A DNA stretch of 64,000 bases. It comes from Qingshengfaniella alkalisoli (GTDB lineage Bacteria > Pseudomonadota > Alphaproteobacteria > Rhodobacterales > Rhodobacteraceae). Positions 53,353 to 62,081 of the stretch are shown piece after piece (within the stretch, counting starts at the first letter, position 1; the number at the start of each line of letters is the position of its first letter). Where the stretch lies: positions 1,282,501-1,346,500 of the forward strand of contig NZ_CP042261.1 in the NCBI RefSeq assembly GCF_007855645.1, read 5' to 3'. Under the pieces are notes generated by a model. That model had not been told where the DNA came from and made no database searches. It was given only the letters and a program-made list of their open reading frames with translations. A program made the translations under genes and the position numbers.

Positions 53353-56154
53353 CTAGCGCTGATCGGCTGGCCCAGCGTCGCCATAAGGCAGCACAGCGTC
53401 GCCAATCACCTTGGCCGCGCTTTCACATTCCTGGTCTATCCGATCTTCCAAGGCCTTCATGTCATTGGCTTCGGTCACGCGAAGAAGCATCTCGATGCCA
53501 CCATGGCCCAGATCAGCCGGGGCTATACCGCCGCCCGTCAGAAGGGATGCCACCGATTTCACCGACGACAACAACCGATGTGCGGACAACAACATGTCAG
53601 CCGCTTCGCCGCCAAGCTTCTCTCGCGCCAGTTCCAACTGATCCCGCGACTGCCGCTTGCCGGAGCCGCTTTCCAATGCCAACGCCTGCGCGAACAGTTC
53701 GATATCCTGCAACCCGCCCGATCCGTTCGAGACATCCCATATGCCAGATTTAGGTTTCGCGTCCGACAGACGCCTGCGCATGTCGACCAGATCGGTCCAC
53801 ATCTTGCCCGGATCACGCTTGGACTTGACCATTTCCTTGCGGAAGGATTCGACTTTTTGTGCCAAGGCATGATCGCCCGCAATGACCCGCGCCCGGGTCA
53901 GGGCCAGATGTTCCCATGTCCACGCCTCGGTCCGCTGGTAGTTCTGATAGGACGCCCATGAGGTCGCGGCCGGTCCCTGTCTGCCGGACGGGCGCAGACG
54001 CATGTCGACCTCGTATAGCGCACCCTCGGCCGTTCGGGCGCTCAGCGCGGTCACAAGCGCCTTGGTGAGCCTGGCATAATACTGACGGGCGGACAGCGAT
54101 TTGCGCCCATCGGACACGGCATCCGAGTCTGCGTCATAGATCAGGATCAGGTCCAGATCTGACCCCGCCGACAATTGCCGTGCACCCAGCGATCCCATCC
54201 CCAGAACGATCCCGCCGCGCCCAGGCACACGACCGAATTTTCTAGCGAACTCATCCTGAACCACAGGCCAAAGAGCTGCCACAGTCGCTGCAGCGAGGTC
54301 GGAATATTGGCCGGACGCTTCCGCGGCCGTGATCAGTCCACGCAGAAAATGAACGCCTATCCGGAAATGCCAGTCTTTCATCCAGCGCCGTGCGGTATCA
54401 AGCTGCGCTTCATAGTCATCGGGCGTGCTTGCTAGCTGTTCTGTCAGTTCCCGCGACAGATCATCGGCGGCAGGCCAAGGCGCGAAAAAATCCCCACCGA
54501 TCACCGCGTCCAGCACCCCCGAATTACGCGACAGGTATTGAGCCAGCGCCGGAGCGGTCGAACAGATATCGACAATCAGATCGACAAGCTGCGGATTGGC
54601 TTCGAACAACGCGAAAAGCTGAACCCCGGCGGGCAACCCGCGCAGGAAACCATCAAACCGGCTCATGGCCTGATCGGGATGGGCGGCGGCATCAAAACGG
54701 GCCATCAGATCAGGCAGCAAACGCGCGAAGATCGTCTGGGCGCGCTCTGACCGCAAGGCCGGATAGCCACGCCAGCGTTCCACCCATTCCTGTGCGCGGT
54801 CAGATACGCCTGTGGCCTTGTCGGACGGGCGGCGCATCGGGGCAAAGAAGCTCTCGGTCAGTTCATGTACCGTCTCGAAAATCTCGCCTAGTTCATCGCG
54901 CAATGTTTTGGGATCATCCGTGCCGCAGAACATGGCCAGCCTCTGCCAGCCGTCCGGTGTGTTTGGAAGGTCATGGGTCTGAGCGTCTCGCAGCATCTGC
55001 AATCTGTGCTCAATTTCCCGCAAACGCACATAGCAGCCATCAAGCGTGTCCGCATCGCCGCTGTCCACCCAGCCCTTCGACACGAGCATCCGCAAAGAAT
55101 CCCGCGTGCCCCGCAACCTCAAATCCGGATCACGGCCACCCGAAATCAACTGATGGGTCTGTGTGAAAAACTCGATCTCGCGAATACCTCCGGAGCCGAG
55201 TTTCACGTTGCGCCCGTCGAGACCCTGCGCACCGCCCTTATGTGCCCTGATCTTCTGGCGCAGCGTATGGGCGTCTTCGACCGTGGCGTAATCCAGATGA
55301 CGCCGCCAGATGAACGGTCGGATGTCGTCCAGAAACCGCCAGCCTGCCTCCACCGCCCCTGCAGCCGGGCGCGCTTTGACATATGCTGCGCGTTCCCATG
55401 TTCGTCCCAGCGCCTCGTAGTAACGTTCCGCCGAGGTTGTAGATACGGCGACGGGCGTAACCGATGGATCAGGCCGAAGCCGGAGATCGGTACGGAAGAC
55501 ATACCCATCAGCCGTCAGGTCCGACAACAGTCCCATCGCCTTCCGCACAACGCGAACGAAAACCGATCGGGCCTCCGGCAGATCTTCGTAGTCATACCGT
55601 GCGTCATCGAACATGCAGATCAGGTCGATATCCGAAGAATAGTTCAGTTCGAACGCACCCATCTTGCCCATGGCAAGCGCGAACAGGCCTGCACAGTCGG
55701 TCAGATCATCTTCAGTTGCACCGGGGAGTTTACCGCGTCGCAGTTCACGCTCCAGCACGGTCTTGAAAGCCACCTCGACCGAGATATCCGCGAACCGGGT
55801 GAGGGATTCCGTCACGCGATCCAGATCCCATACCCCCGCCAGATCGGCGAGCCCCGTCAGTAGGGCCACGCGCCCCTTGGCCTGTCGCAGCACACGACTC
55901 GCATTGGTTCCCACCGCACGGCGCGCATCATCCAGCACGGCATCCAGTGCCACGCCCGGCGTGGCAGCGAATACCTCTTCGAGCCAGCCTGCTTCCTTGC
56001 GTATCAGGCCCTCAAGATAGGGGCTGCATCCGGCGGTGCCCTTCAACAGGTCTTTTGTACCGGCTGGTAAACCCTGCAAGCCAGCCGCGAGGTCTTCGGC
56101 ACGATCCGTGTCGAAGGGTAATGGCAGGCGCGTGATAGATGTGTCAAAACTCAT
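53353..56154 (-). CDS. glnE: Bifunctional glutamine synthetase adenylyltransferase/deadenylase
   Basis: GlnE turns glutamine synthetase off and on by adding and removing AMP under PII control. The 933-residue product has two nucleotidyltransferase domains, each with the GSDxDL-like motif: NYSSDIDLICMFD in the N-terminal removase half and AGSDLDLILIYD in the C-terminal transferase half, with helical regulatory domains after each. The open frame is longer, but the ATG at 56154 gives the normal N-terminus (MSFDTSITRLP). It converges with eda three bases away. Confidence 0.95.
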   Translation of the reverse strand: MSFDTSITRLPLPFDTDRAEDLAAGLQGLPAGTKDLLKGTAGCSPYLEGLIRKEAGWLEEVFAATPGVALDAVLDDARRAVGTNASRVLRQAKGRVALLTGLADLAGVWDLDRVTESLTRFADISVEVAFKTVLERELRRGKLPGATEDDLTDCAGLFALAMGKMGAFELNYSSDIDLICMFDDARYDYEDLPEARSVFVRVVRKAMGLLSDLTADGYVFRTDLRLRPDPSVTPVAVSTTSAERYYEALGRTWERAAYVKARPAAGAVEAGWRFLDDIRPFIWRRHLDYATVEDAHTLRQKIRAHKGGAQGLDGRNVKLGSGGIREIEFFTQTHQLISGGRDPDLRLRGTRDSLRMLVSKGWVDSGDADTLDGCYVRLREIEHRLQMLRDAQTHDLPNTPDGWQRLAMFCGTDDPKTLRDELGEIFETVHELTESFFAPMRRPSDKATGVSDRAQEWVERWRGYPALRSERAQTIFARLLPDLMARFDAAAHPDQAMSRFDGFLRGLPAGVQLFALFEANPQLVDLIVDICSTAPALAQYLSRNSGVLDAVIGGDFFAPWPAADDLSRELTEQLASTPDDYEAQLDTARRWMKDWHFRIGVHFLRGLITAAEASGQYSDLAAATVAALWPVVQDEFARKFGRVPGRGGIVLGMGSLGARQLSAGSDLDLILIYDADSDAVSDGRKSLSARQYYARLTKALVTALSARTAEGALYEVDMRLRPSGRQGPAATSWASYQNYQRTEAWTWEHLALTRARVIAGDHALAQKVESFRKEMVKSKRDPGKMWTDLVDMRRRLSDAKPKSGIWDVSNGSGGLQDIELFAQALALESGSGKRQSRDQLELAREKLGGEAADMLLSAHRLLSSVKSVASLLTGGGIAPADLGHGGIEMLLRVTEANDMKALEDRIDQECESAAKVIGDAVLPYGDAGPADQR

Positions 56155-56209
56155 GGCCGAACGATGGACCGCTGCCCGAGCAGCGTCAACGCAGGAAAGG
56201 ATCATCAGA

Positions 56210-56683
56210 ATGAGCAAGAGCCTCAAGCGTGTTCGCGCGGCGCTGACAGACGGTGCTGTCCCCATCGAAATCTTGCAGATGAACACCCTAACCCGCACCG
56301 CAATACAAGCCGCTGAAGCCGTGGGGTGCGAGATCGACCAGATCGCCAAATCCATCATCTTTCGCGGAGAACAGACAGGGCAGATCGTCCTGTTCATCAC
56401 TGCGGGCGCAAACCAGGTCTGCCCAGACCGCGCGTCAGATGTCGCGGGTCAGGCGCTTGGCAAGGCCGATGCCGATTTTGTCCGGAAAACGACTGGATTT
56501 GCCATCGGAGGGGTATCGCCGGTCGGTCACCTGTCTCCTCCAGTGGCCTATTTCGACCCCAGGCTTCGAGATTTCGAAACCGTGTGGGCCGCAGCGGGCA
56601 CCCCGAACCATGTCTTTGCAATCACGCCAGAAAATCTGATTCTCTTGTCCGGCGCAGTCGAGGCCGATTTCGTCGTGCCCTGA
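56210..56683 (+). CDS. YbaK/ProX-type aminoacyl-tRNA deacylase
   Basis: The 157-residue protein is of the YbaK family, which clears mischarged tRNAs such as Cys-tRNA-Pro or Ala-tRNA-Pro. It has the substrate Lys in QIAKSIIFRG, FITAGANQVCPDR and the KTTGFAIGGVSPVGH motif. GGAAAGG lies 8 bases before the ATG. It diverges from glnE with 55 bp between starts; no proS gene is nearby. Confidence 0.88.
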   Translation: MSKSLKRVRAALTDGAVPIEILQMNTLTRTAIQAAEAVGCEIDQIAKSIIFRGEQTGQIVLFITAGANQVCPDRASDVAGQALGKADADFVRKTTGFAIGGVSPVGHLSPPVAYFDPRLRDFETVWAAAGTPNHVFAITPENLILLSGAVEADFVVP

Positions 56684-56685
56684 AA

Positions 56686-56764
56686 AATGTAAAAAACGTT
56701 CACATTGCCTCTTGAACCTGGCCGGTGCAGTGCCAATCTCAGGGATGTGAAAGACATTCACATT
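56686..56764 (+). promoter_or_regulatory. Two similar 21-bp palindromes before the DUF2852 gene
   Basis: Palindromes at 56686-56706 and 56744-56764 share 17 of 21 positions and start 58 bases apart. Each is built as ATGT(G/A)AA, 5-6 bases, TTCACAT; the second is a perfect 7-5-7 inverted repeat. They lie between the YbaK stop and the DUF2852 start 26 bases downstream. They look like operator sites of a dimeric regulator, not yet assigned. Confidence 0.6.
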
Positions 56765-56790
56765 CGGCCCGTCAACCCAAGGAGACCACG

Positions 56791-57180
56791 ATGAGTTCTG
56801 TCGCAACCTGGCCTTCCCAAGCCGAAACATGGCTTGACCAGCGAGGCAAAGGCGCGTGGATCGCCGCAATGATCCTCGGCTTTGTCTTTTTCTGGCCCGT
56901 CGGCCTCGCCCTTCTTGCCTATATGATCTGGAGCAAACGCATGTTCGGCAACTGCAAGAAATCCCGCAACGCCCGCCACGCGGCCTACACATTCCGCTCA
57001 TCCGGCAACTCGGCGTTCGACGCCTACAAGGCAGACACGCTGCGCCGCTTGGAAGAAGAACAGCAAAGCTTCCAGAATTTCCTGAAACGTCTGCGCGATG
57101 CCAAGGACAAGGCAGAGTTCGACCAGTTCATGGAAGAACGCGAGCGCAGCTCGCGCAACAGCGAACCGCAAGAGGCCTGA
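56791..57180 (+). CDS. DUF2852 membrane-anchored protein
   Basis: A 129-residue protein with a TM segment (about residues 24-45, IAAMILGFVFFWPVGLALL) followed by a charged, Arg/Glu-rich helical tail (SSGNSAFDAYKADTLRRLEE to SFQNFLKRLRDAKDKAEFDQ) that predicts a coiled coil. This layout fits the DUF2852 family, common in Rhodobacterales and of unknown role. AAGGAG is well placed before the ATG. The two palindromes upstream suggest that expression is specifically regulated. Confidence 0.85.
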   Translation: MSSVATWPSQAETWLDQRGKGAWIAAMILGFVFFWPVGLALLAYMIWSKRMFGNCKKSRNARHAAYTFRSSGNSAFDAYKADTLRRLEEEQQSFQNFLKRLRDAKDKAEFDQFMEERERSSRNSEPQEA

Positions 57181-57243
57181 TCCGCCCTGCCCCCTTGCGT
57201 GGCCCACGGGCCACGCCCATTTCTTGTGTCGAGACAAAACAGG

Positions 57244-57708
57244 ATGACCATGACCTATTCGGACGCGCTGTGGGGTCTGCCCGACCCCGATACGCATCAG
57301 GACTTCTATGCCGACATTCCGCTCAAGCGCTTTGGCGCCTGGGTGATCGATCTTCTGGTGATCTTCGCGATCTGCGTGCTTATCCTGCCCTTCACCGCCT
57401 TTATCGGGCTGTTTTTCTTCTGGGCGCTGTGGCTCGGCGTCGGGCTGATTTATCGCATTTGGTGCATGTCCGCCCGCTCAGCGACACTCGGGATGCGCTT
57501 GATGTCGATCGAGTTCCGCAACGCCCGGGGCGAGCGCTTTGATTCAGGCACGGCCTGCCTGCACACACTGCTTTACACACTGATGATGTCGACGCTGATC
57601 CTCCAGGCAATTTCCGTCATCGCGATCCTCGTTACCTCGCGCCGCCAAGGCCTGCATGACCTGCTGCTGGGTACGGCCGCAGTGAACCGATCAGCCTTGC
57701 TACGTTGA
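57244..57708 (+). CDS. RDD-family membrane protein
   Basis: A 154-residue inner-membrane protein of the RDD family: the first RDD Arg-Asp region RFGAWVIDLLVIFAICVL, further TM helices (LFFFWALWLGVGLIYRI) and the SARSATLGMRLMSIEF segment followed by SRRQGLHDLLLGTAAV, the conserved terminal Asp region. Family members are sometimes Na+/H+ antiporters, most are uncharacterised. ATGs at 57244 and 57250 are both possible. It lies on the same strand 63 bases after the DUF2852 gene. Confidence 0.88.
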   Translation: MTMTYSDALWGLPDPDTHQDFYADIPLKRFGAWVIDLLVIFAICVLILPFTAFIGLFFFWALWLGVGLIYRIWCMSARSATLGMRLMSIEFRNARGERFDSGTACLHTLLYTLMMSTLILQAISVIAILVTSRRQGLHDLLLGTAAVNRSALLR

Positions 57709-57775
57709 TGCATAATTGCCTATTGGCGGTCCGTCACACTATTGTTAGGCTCTGGCGAGAAACCGCCGGAGTCTT

Positions 57776-58612
57776 ATGCGTCATACGCTTCCAATAGCCC
57801 CGCAGTTCTACGTGACTGCACCACAGCCCTGCCCGTATCTCCCGGGCAGGATGGAACGCAAATTGTTCACGGCGCTTCAGGGCGATACGGCAGAGCCGTT
57901 GAATGACAGCCTTTCCAAACAAGGCTTTCGCCGGTCTCAGAACGTACTTTACAGGCCAAGCTGTGCAGAATGTTCCGCATGTCTGTCCGCCCGCATCAGG
58001 GTGTCCCAATTCAAACCCAGCCGCAGCCAGCGCCGCACCATCCGCCGCAATTCGGATCTTCAACGGCGCGCAACATCACCCTGGGCCACGGAAGAGCAGT
58101 TTTCACTGTTCCGCAGCTACCTGGACGACCGCCATGCCGACGGTGGCATGGCCGATATGGATATCTTCGAATTCGCAGCAATGATCGAGGAAACGCCCGT
58201 CCGTTCGCGTGTGATCGAATATGAACGCTGCTCCGACGCAGACCCGGGCGTAGATGAATTGGCGGCGGTATGCCTGACCGACGTGCTGGATGACGGGCTG
58301 AGCCTTGTCTACTCCTTCTACGAACCCGACCAGCCGCGCCGCAGTCTTGGCACTTATGTCATTCTCGACCATGTCGAAATAGCCCGCGAAGCAGGCTTAC
58401 CCTTCGTTTACCTGGGATATTGGGTGCCGGGCAGTCCGAAGATGGGCTATAAGGCCAATTTCGAAGGGTTGGAAATCTACAAGCACGGTGCTTGGGAACC
58501 CATCGGTGACCCGGCCCGACATGATGCCGAAACACACCCCCTATCCGTCGACCCGATTTCGGAACAGGTGGCACGCATCAATCTGCCGGATACGCTCGCG
58601 ATAAAGGGCTGA
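57776..58612 (+). CDS. bpt: Aminoacyl-tRNA-protein transferase Bpt
   Basis: Bpt transfers Leu from tRNA to proteins with N-terminal Asp or Glu, marking them for ClpS-ClpAP in the N-degron pathway. The 278-residue protein has the N-terminal [15 protein letters not shown] Cys region, the [17 protein letters not shown] Cys cluster and the [16 protein letters not shown] block with the DLADP-like C-terminal features of the ATE-type bacterial enzymes. Length matches the family. It is the last core gene before the island. Confidence 0.94.
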   Translation: MRHTLPIAPQFYVTAPQPCPYLPGRMERKLFTALQGDTAEPLNDSLSKQGFRRSQNVLYRPSCAECSACLSARIRVSQFKPSRSQRRTIRRNSDLQRRATSPWATEEQFSLFRSYLDDRHADGGMADMDIFEFAAMIEETPVRSRVIEYERCSDADPGVDELAAVCLTDVLDDGLSLVYSFYEPDQPRRSLGTYVILDHVEIAREAGLPFVYLGYWVPGSPKMGYKANFEGLEIYKHGAWEPIGDPARHDAETHPLSVDPISEQVARINLPDTLAIKG

Positions 58613-58700
58613 ATCCTTCACAGCGATGAGATAGGCAGATGTCATGATCGAGAAGAAATCTGCCGATTAACTTACTCTTCTGTCATACAAGCCGATCAAG

Positions 58701-58760
58701 TGGTGCGGGTGGAGGGACTTGAACCCCCACGCCTTGCGGCGCCAGAACCTAAATCTGGCG
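58701..58760 (-). pseudogene. tRNA-Leu (anticodon TAG) truncated at its 5' side; island attachment site
   Basis: The reverse strand holds the 3' part of a tRNA-Leu: anticodon arm CCAGA TTTAGGT TCTGG giving TAG, the long variable arm, T arm GGGGGTTCAAGTCCC, acceptor strand CACCCGC, A and CCA. The partner acceptor strand GCGGGTG and the D arm are absent; upstream sequence is AT-rich (ATTACCTAATGAAAAC on the plus strand). This is the partial copy left at one end of an element that integrated into the tRNA gene; the intact hybrid copy should lie at the far end, outside the window. Confidence 0.88.
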
Positions 58761-59509
58761 ATTACCTAATGAAAACAACAAAATTAGCGTTAAAGTTTGG
58801 CAGAACATTCGAGAAACGAACGGCGAAACTGCTAACGCGGTTTCACCCGCACTTGTGACGTTTTCCTGCGGTGCTCCGCAGCGCCTGACCGCCCCGATCT
58901 CTGGATGGGGCTCGGCCAAGGCTGGTGAGACGGTTCGACAGGAACCGATCAATGGCCGCCCCCCTGGCGCATCTGGTGATGCCACCGCAGCGCACCGGCG
59001 ACGAGGCCGCTCATCACCAAGGTCGCGCGGCAAGCCGTCCGCGCCGGTGATCCTGTGACACGCGAGGCCGGACGGCCTTCTGACGCGACACCCCCCCTAT
59101 CCTCTTCCCCGGCGTTTCCTCGTGCTCCTCGCAGGCCAATCCTGCCCCCCAGATTTTCTCAGATCTAAGGCGATTGCCGCAGAGTGAGGGTCAGAAAATC
59201 ATTTTCGACATTTCCGGAGCTTCGGCCCGCGATTGCCGAAACCAGGGCCCTCCCGCTTAGGTCCTATCGCGCGCAAGTATCCCTTGCTCGGCATGAAGCG
59301 ACAATCGCGATCCGATAAACATGCTCGATGTGGCCATTCTGGTCAGTGAGCCCCCTTGGCGGAAAATACGGACTTTTCCTCTAGGCTGCCTCAGCCGCCA
59401 ATAACCGGGCACGACACCAGCCACTTGGACGGCATTGATAGTGTAACCGCCCCCCGACGGCATCACTGTGCCAAGGTGGGATCGCAACAATCCATTTTGG
59501 GAGGCGGTC
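58761..59509 (+). other. Island start without a convincing gene (about 750 bp)
   Basis: From the att junction to the transposase I see no frame with protein-like composition in either direction. A minus-strand frame from 59033 lacks a start signal and recognisable features. Sequence near 59190-59215 (GGGTCAGAAAATCATTTTCG) vaguely recalls Tn3-type ends, but no partner was found. The last roughly 250 bases are probably the non-coding left flank of the insertion sequence. Confidence 0.5.
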
Positions 59510-60538
59510 ATGTCAGAAGTTACTACAGTCGGACTGGATCTGGCGAAGAATGTTTTTCAGGTTCACGGTGCGGACGGCGCGGGCCATGCCGTTGTCCGGA
59601 AGAAGTTACGACGTGCGCAGGTGCTGGAGTTTTTCAACCAGTTGCCGCCGTGCGTCGTTGCAATGGAAGCCTGCGGCGGCGCTCATTACTGGGGCCGCGA
59701 GATCGGCAAGCTGGGTCACGACGTCCGGCTGATCCCACCAGCCTATGTGAAGCCCTTCGTTAAGCGGCAAAAGAACGACGCGGCCGACGCAGAGGCCATA
59801 TGTGAGGCCGCAGTGCGTCCGTCTATGCGGTTTGTGCCGGTTAAAAGTGAGGAGATCCAAGCGGCAGCCATGGTCTTTCGCGTTCGTGAATTGCTGATCC
59901 GGCAGCGCACGCAGATCATCAATGCCCTTCGCGGTCACTGCACGGAATTTGGTGTTATCGCGCCGAAGGGTGCCATGAATGCGAAAAAGTTGATCGCTGC
60001 TGTAGAAGATGAAGCCTCCGTGTTGCCACAGGCTGCGCGTCAGGTTTTGGAGGACTTCATTGGCACGCTGTCCGATCTTGAGGCCCGGATTGGCAAGCTT
60101 GATGCTGAGATCAGAACTCGCGCGCAAGACAACGAGATGGCGCGACGGTTGATGACAATTCCTGGGATTGGCCCCTTGATCGCCATGGCCCTTGTGACAC
60201 TTGCGCCTCCCGCAGACAATTTTCGTCGAGGTCGAGACTTTTCAGCCTGGCTCGGTCTCGTTCCGCGACAGCATTCCACCGGCGGCAAGCAGCGTCTCGG
60301 CGCGACGACAAGGATGGGCGAGAGGTCCCTGCGACGTTTACTGATCATCGGCGCCAACAGCGTCATCATCAAGCGTCACGTCCATCGGGATGCGCAACCC
60401 GGCACATGGTTGGCGGCCCTTCTATCACGCAAGCCAACGATGCTGGTGCGGGTGGCGCTGGCGAATAAAATGGCGCGGATCGTCTGGGCCTTGATGGCCA
60501 AAAGCGGTGTCTATCAGTCTCCGATTGCGACCGCCTAA
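59510..60538 (+). mobile_element. IS110 family (IS1111 group) transposase, apparently intact
   Basis: The 342-residue product is a full DEDD-type IS110-family transposase: TVGLDLAKNVFQVHGADGAG at the N-terminus, PPCVVAMEACGGAHYWGRE, KRQKNDAADAEAICEA in the RuvC-like part, and the C-terminal IPGIGPLIAMALVTLAP and GLVPRQHSTGGKQRLG serine-domain region. The wording is that of the IS1111 group. GGGAGG lies five bases before the ATG. No stop or frameshift is seen. IS110-type elements use a bridge RNA from non-coding flanks. Confidence 0.92.
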
Positions 60539-60710
60539 CAGCGGCGCCACTGCGAGAACGTCGGAGCGAGAGAGGGCAAGGAGTAGTTTGGCGCAACGGT
60601 CGTGAGACGGGATCGGGAAACCCAGCCTGCAACAAAGTGCCTTCGAGCACGCGGCGTTGATTTGGACCCGGTCCGCGAACACCGCATCGGGCCAGCTACC
60701 CGTGCGCAAG
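60539..60710 (+). ncRNA. Candidate bridge-RNA region of the IS1111-type element
   Basis: The 170 bases after the transposase stop contain no gene. IS1111-group elements carry their bridge RNA in the 3' flank, so this is the expected place. Several short hairpins can be drawn (for example around CGGAGCGAGAGAGG), but I could not define target or donor loops. Positional inference only. Confidence 0.3.
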
Positions 60711-60711
60711 A

Positions 60712-60762
60712 GGGGTCAATTTTGGACGCCGATAAGGGGTCAAAGTTGGATGCCGATTGACA
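60712..60762 (+). mobile_element. IS21-type terminus with two 22-bp repeats
   Basis: Two copies of a 22-base unit beginning GGGGTCAA and ending GCCGAT lie at 60712 and 60736 (19 of 22 identical, period 24). They are followed by TTGACA. Read from 60762 leftwards this is TGTCAATCGGCATCC..., the end structure of IS21-family elements with repeated transposase-binding sites. No istA or istB remains, so it is a remnant. Confidence 0.65.
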
Positions 60763-61215
60763 GCCATCGAGGCCGTCACCGCGGACGGCACCTATGATAC
60801 GCGCCGATGTCATGGGGCGATCATTGAACAAGGTGCCGATGCGTTCGGGCATTCCTTCGAACCCGTGGCAGTCATGCCCTCACTACCCATCCGCCGCAAC
60901 GGGCGCGCCTGGAAGGAAGACTGCCACGCGGCCTTCGCGCGAAACGAGCTCCTGCGTGCAACCCGACACCTGGGCCGGGCACTTTGGAAGAAGTGGGTAC
61001 GATACCATGTCCGAAGCAGGGTCGAGGCCAGGATGAACTGCCTGAAACTTTTCGGTGAGAGGATCATGTCCGTTCGCCAAACCGCCGAAATCCACATCCG
61101 CATCGCAATCATGAACACCTTCTCGGCCCTCGGCAGGGCCAAAATCGAAGCCGTCACCTGAACTCTGCCGGGAAAGGGCGCATTCACCCTCGAACCTGAT
61201 TTGCGCAACATTGCC
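60763..61215 (+). pseudogene. 3' remnant of an IS5-family transposase with its terminal repeat
   Basis: The frame ending at 61161 encodes the C-terminal part of an IS5-family transposase: AVTADGTYDTRRCHGAIIEQ, RRNGRAWKEDCHAAFARNE, WKKWVRYHVRSRVEARMNCL and AEIHIRIAIMNTFSALGRAK. The N-terminal half, including the first catalytic Asp, is missing; the fragment begins right at the IS21 terminus. After the gene, TGATTTGCGCAACATTGCC (to 61215) matches the terminal inverted repeat of this IS group. Confidence 0.82.
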
Positions 61216-61432
61216 TATCCAGAGGCAAGAAAAGCGCCCCGGCATCGGGCGACCACAAGCCTTTCTTCTTCAGCTCATGTCGCCACGCGTAAATTTGTTG
61301 TCGCTTAATTTCATGGCGCTGCGCAACCTGCGTCACGCTCGCCCCGGCAACCCCAACCGATGCGACAATCTCAAGCTTGTCGTCATCATGCCAGAAGCGC
61401 CGCCGCTCCGCCCCAAGAATTTCGCCACGCAT
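61216..61432 (-). pseudogene. 5' remnant of an IS66-type accessory tnpA
   Basis: On the minus strand an ATG at 61432 opens a frame with EILGAERRRFWHDDDKLEIV and ASVTQVAQRHEIKRQQIYAW, the helix-turn-helix of IS66-type TnpA (transposase orf1). The gene keeps about 70 residues, then runs into the IS5 terminal repeat; the closing residues DRQCCANQVRG come from that repeat. It was therefore cut by the IS5-type insertion. Confidence 0.75.
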
Positions 61433-61445
61433 CCCAGACCCCGTA

Positions 61446-61485
61446 TAAGAGACGTCGCTAATGACGTCTTTAACGACGTCTCTTA
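61446..61485 (+). repeat. 40-bp palindrome with three GACGTC cores
   Basis: The arms TAAGAGACGTCGCTAA (61446-61461) and TTAACGACGTCTCTTA (61470-61485) are complementary at 15 of 16 positions, around an 8-base centre that itself contains GACGTC. It lies 14 bases before the tnpA remnant start. It may be an IS end pair, a promoter-operator or a DNA site for a dimeric protein; nothing in the window decides between these. Confidence 0.7.
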
Positions 61486-61734
61486 GATCATCACCCCAGC
61501 CTCAGGCAGGCGGTGCCAATGGCGCGGTTACCCGTCATCTGACACAAGCGGGAAAGATTGAAGCTCGCCTGAACCCGGAAAAGCGCAACAACGCCGGTAA
61601 CCAGCGTCCCTCTCAGAACGCCCTTGTAAGCTACTTGACCTCAGCCGGCAAAAGATAACAGTTCCGTTCAAACTCAGCGCGTTGATATGGCCCAGGTAGC
61701 GATTGTAGCCCCGATTTCCGCAACAATGGTGCGG
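61486..61734 (+). other. 250 bp without a recognisable gene
   Basis: Sequence between the palindrome and the small unknown gene. One forward frame (from 61461) is open for 65 codons but starts inside the palindrome and lacks a ribosome site. I see no tRNA, IS end or clear hairpin here. Confidence 0.4.
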
Positions 61735-62064
61735 CTAGGCGACCATCCATCCTCTCTCAGCAACGCTCCCTGCAATGGAATTGAGCGCTCTGATCTGCTT
61801 TGTAGCATCATCCCTCGAGAAGGCATCGGTCAACACTTTAGCAAAACCATTAAAAACATTAAATACTTCGTCCAACTCGACGACAGAGATTGGCATGCGT
61901 TCGTTGGATTGGAGAAAACCGTCTGCCGCAGATGCTATGAGCATATAAGCAGCTGCATGATCAGGGTTTTGTTTCGCCGCATTGTAAGCGGTTTGAGCAA
62001 ATTTTCTATAGGCATGCATACCTTTTCCGTTGTCCCGCAGAATAGCAATCTGATCCGAAAACAT
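61735..62064 (-). CDS. Unknown small protein of the island operon (109 aa)
   Basis: The 109-residue product is not recognised. AAGGA lies seven bases before the ATG at 62064, the better-supported start. The sequence is soluble and mostly helical: MHAYRKFAQTAYNAAKQNPD, HAAAYMLIASAADGFLQ and VFNGFAKVLTDAFSRDDA, with no Cys. It starts 17 bases after the phosphoribosyltransferase stop, so it is the third gene of the same transcript; a partner or regulator role is possible. Confidence 0.6.
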   Translation of the reverse strand: MFSDQIAILRDNGKGMHAYRKFAQTAYNAAKQNPDHAAAYMLIASAADGFLQSNERMPISVVELDEVFNVFNGFAKVLTDAFSRDDATKQIRALNSIAGSVAERGWMVA

Positions 62065-62081
62065 GATGTGTTCCTTGACGA

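Noticed and set aside
56744-56764. CRP/FNR binding site
   Set aside because: TGTGA and TCACA are present, but the gap is 7 bases rather than 6, and the second copy lacks a clean TGTGA.
58749-59033. A 94-codon minus-strand frame at the island edge
   Set aside because: It starts without a ribosome site, runs into the tRNA fragment and has no recognisable sequence features.
61461-61658. A 65-codon plus-strand frame after the palindrome
   Set aside because: Its ATG lies inside the palindrome, there is no ribosome site, and the composition is not protein-like.
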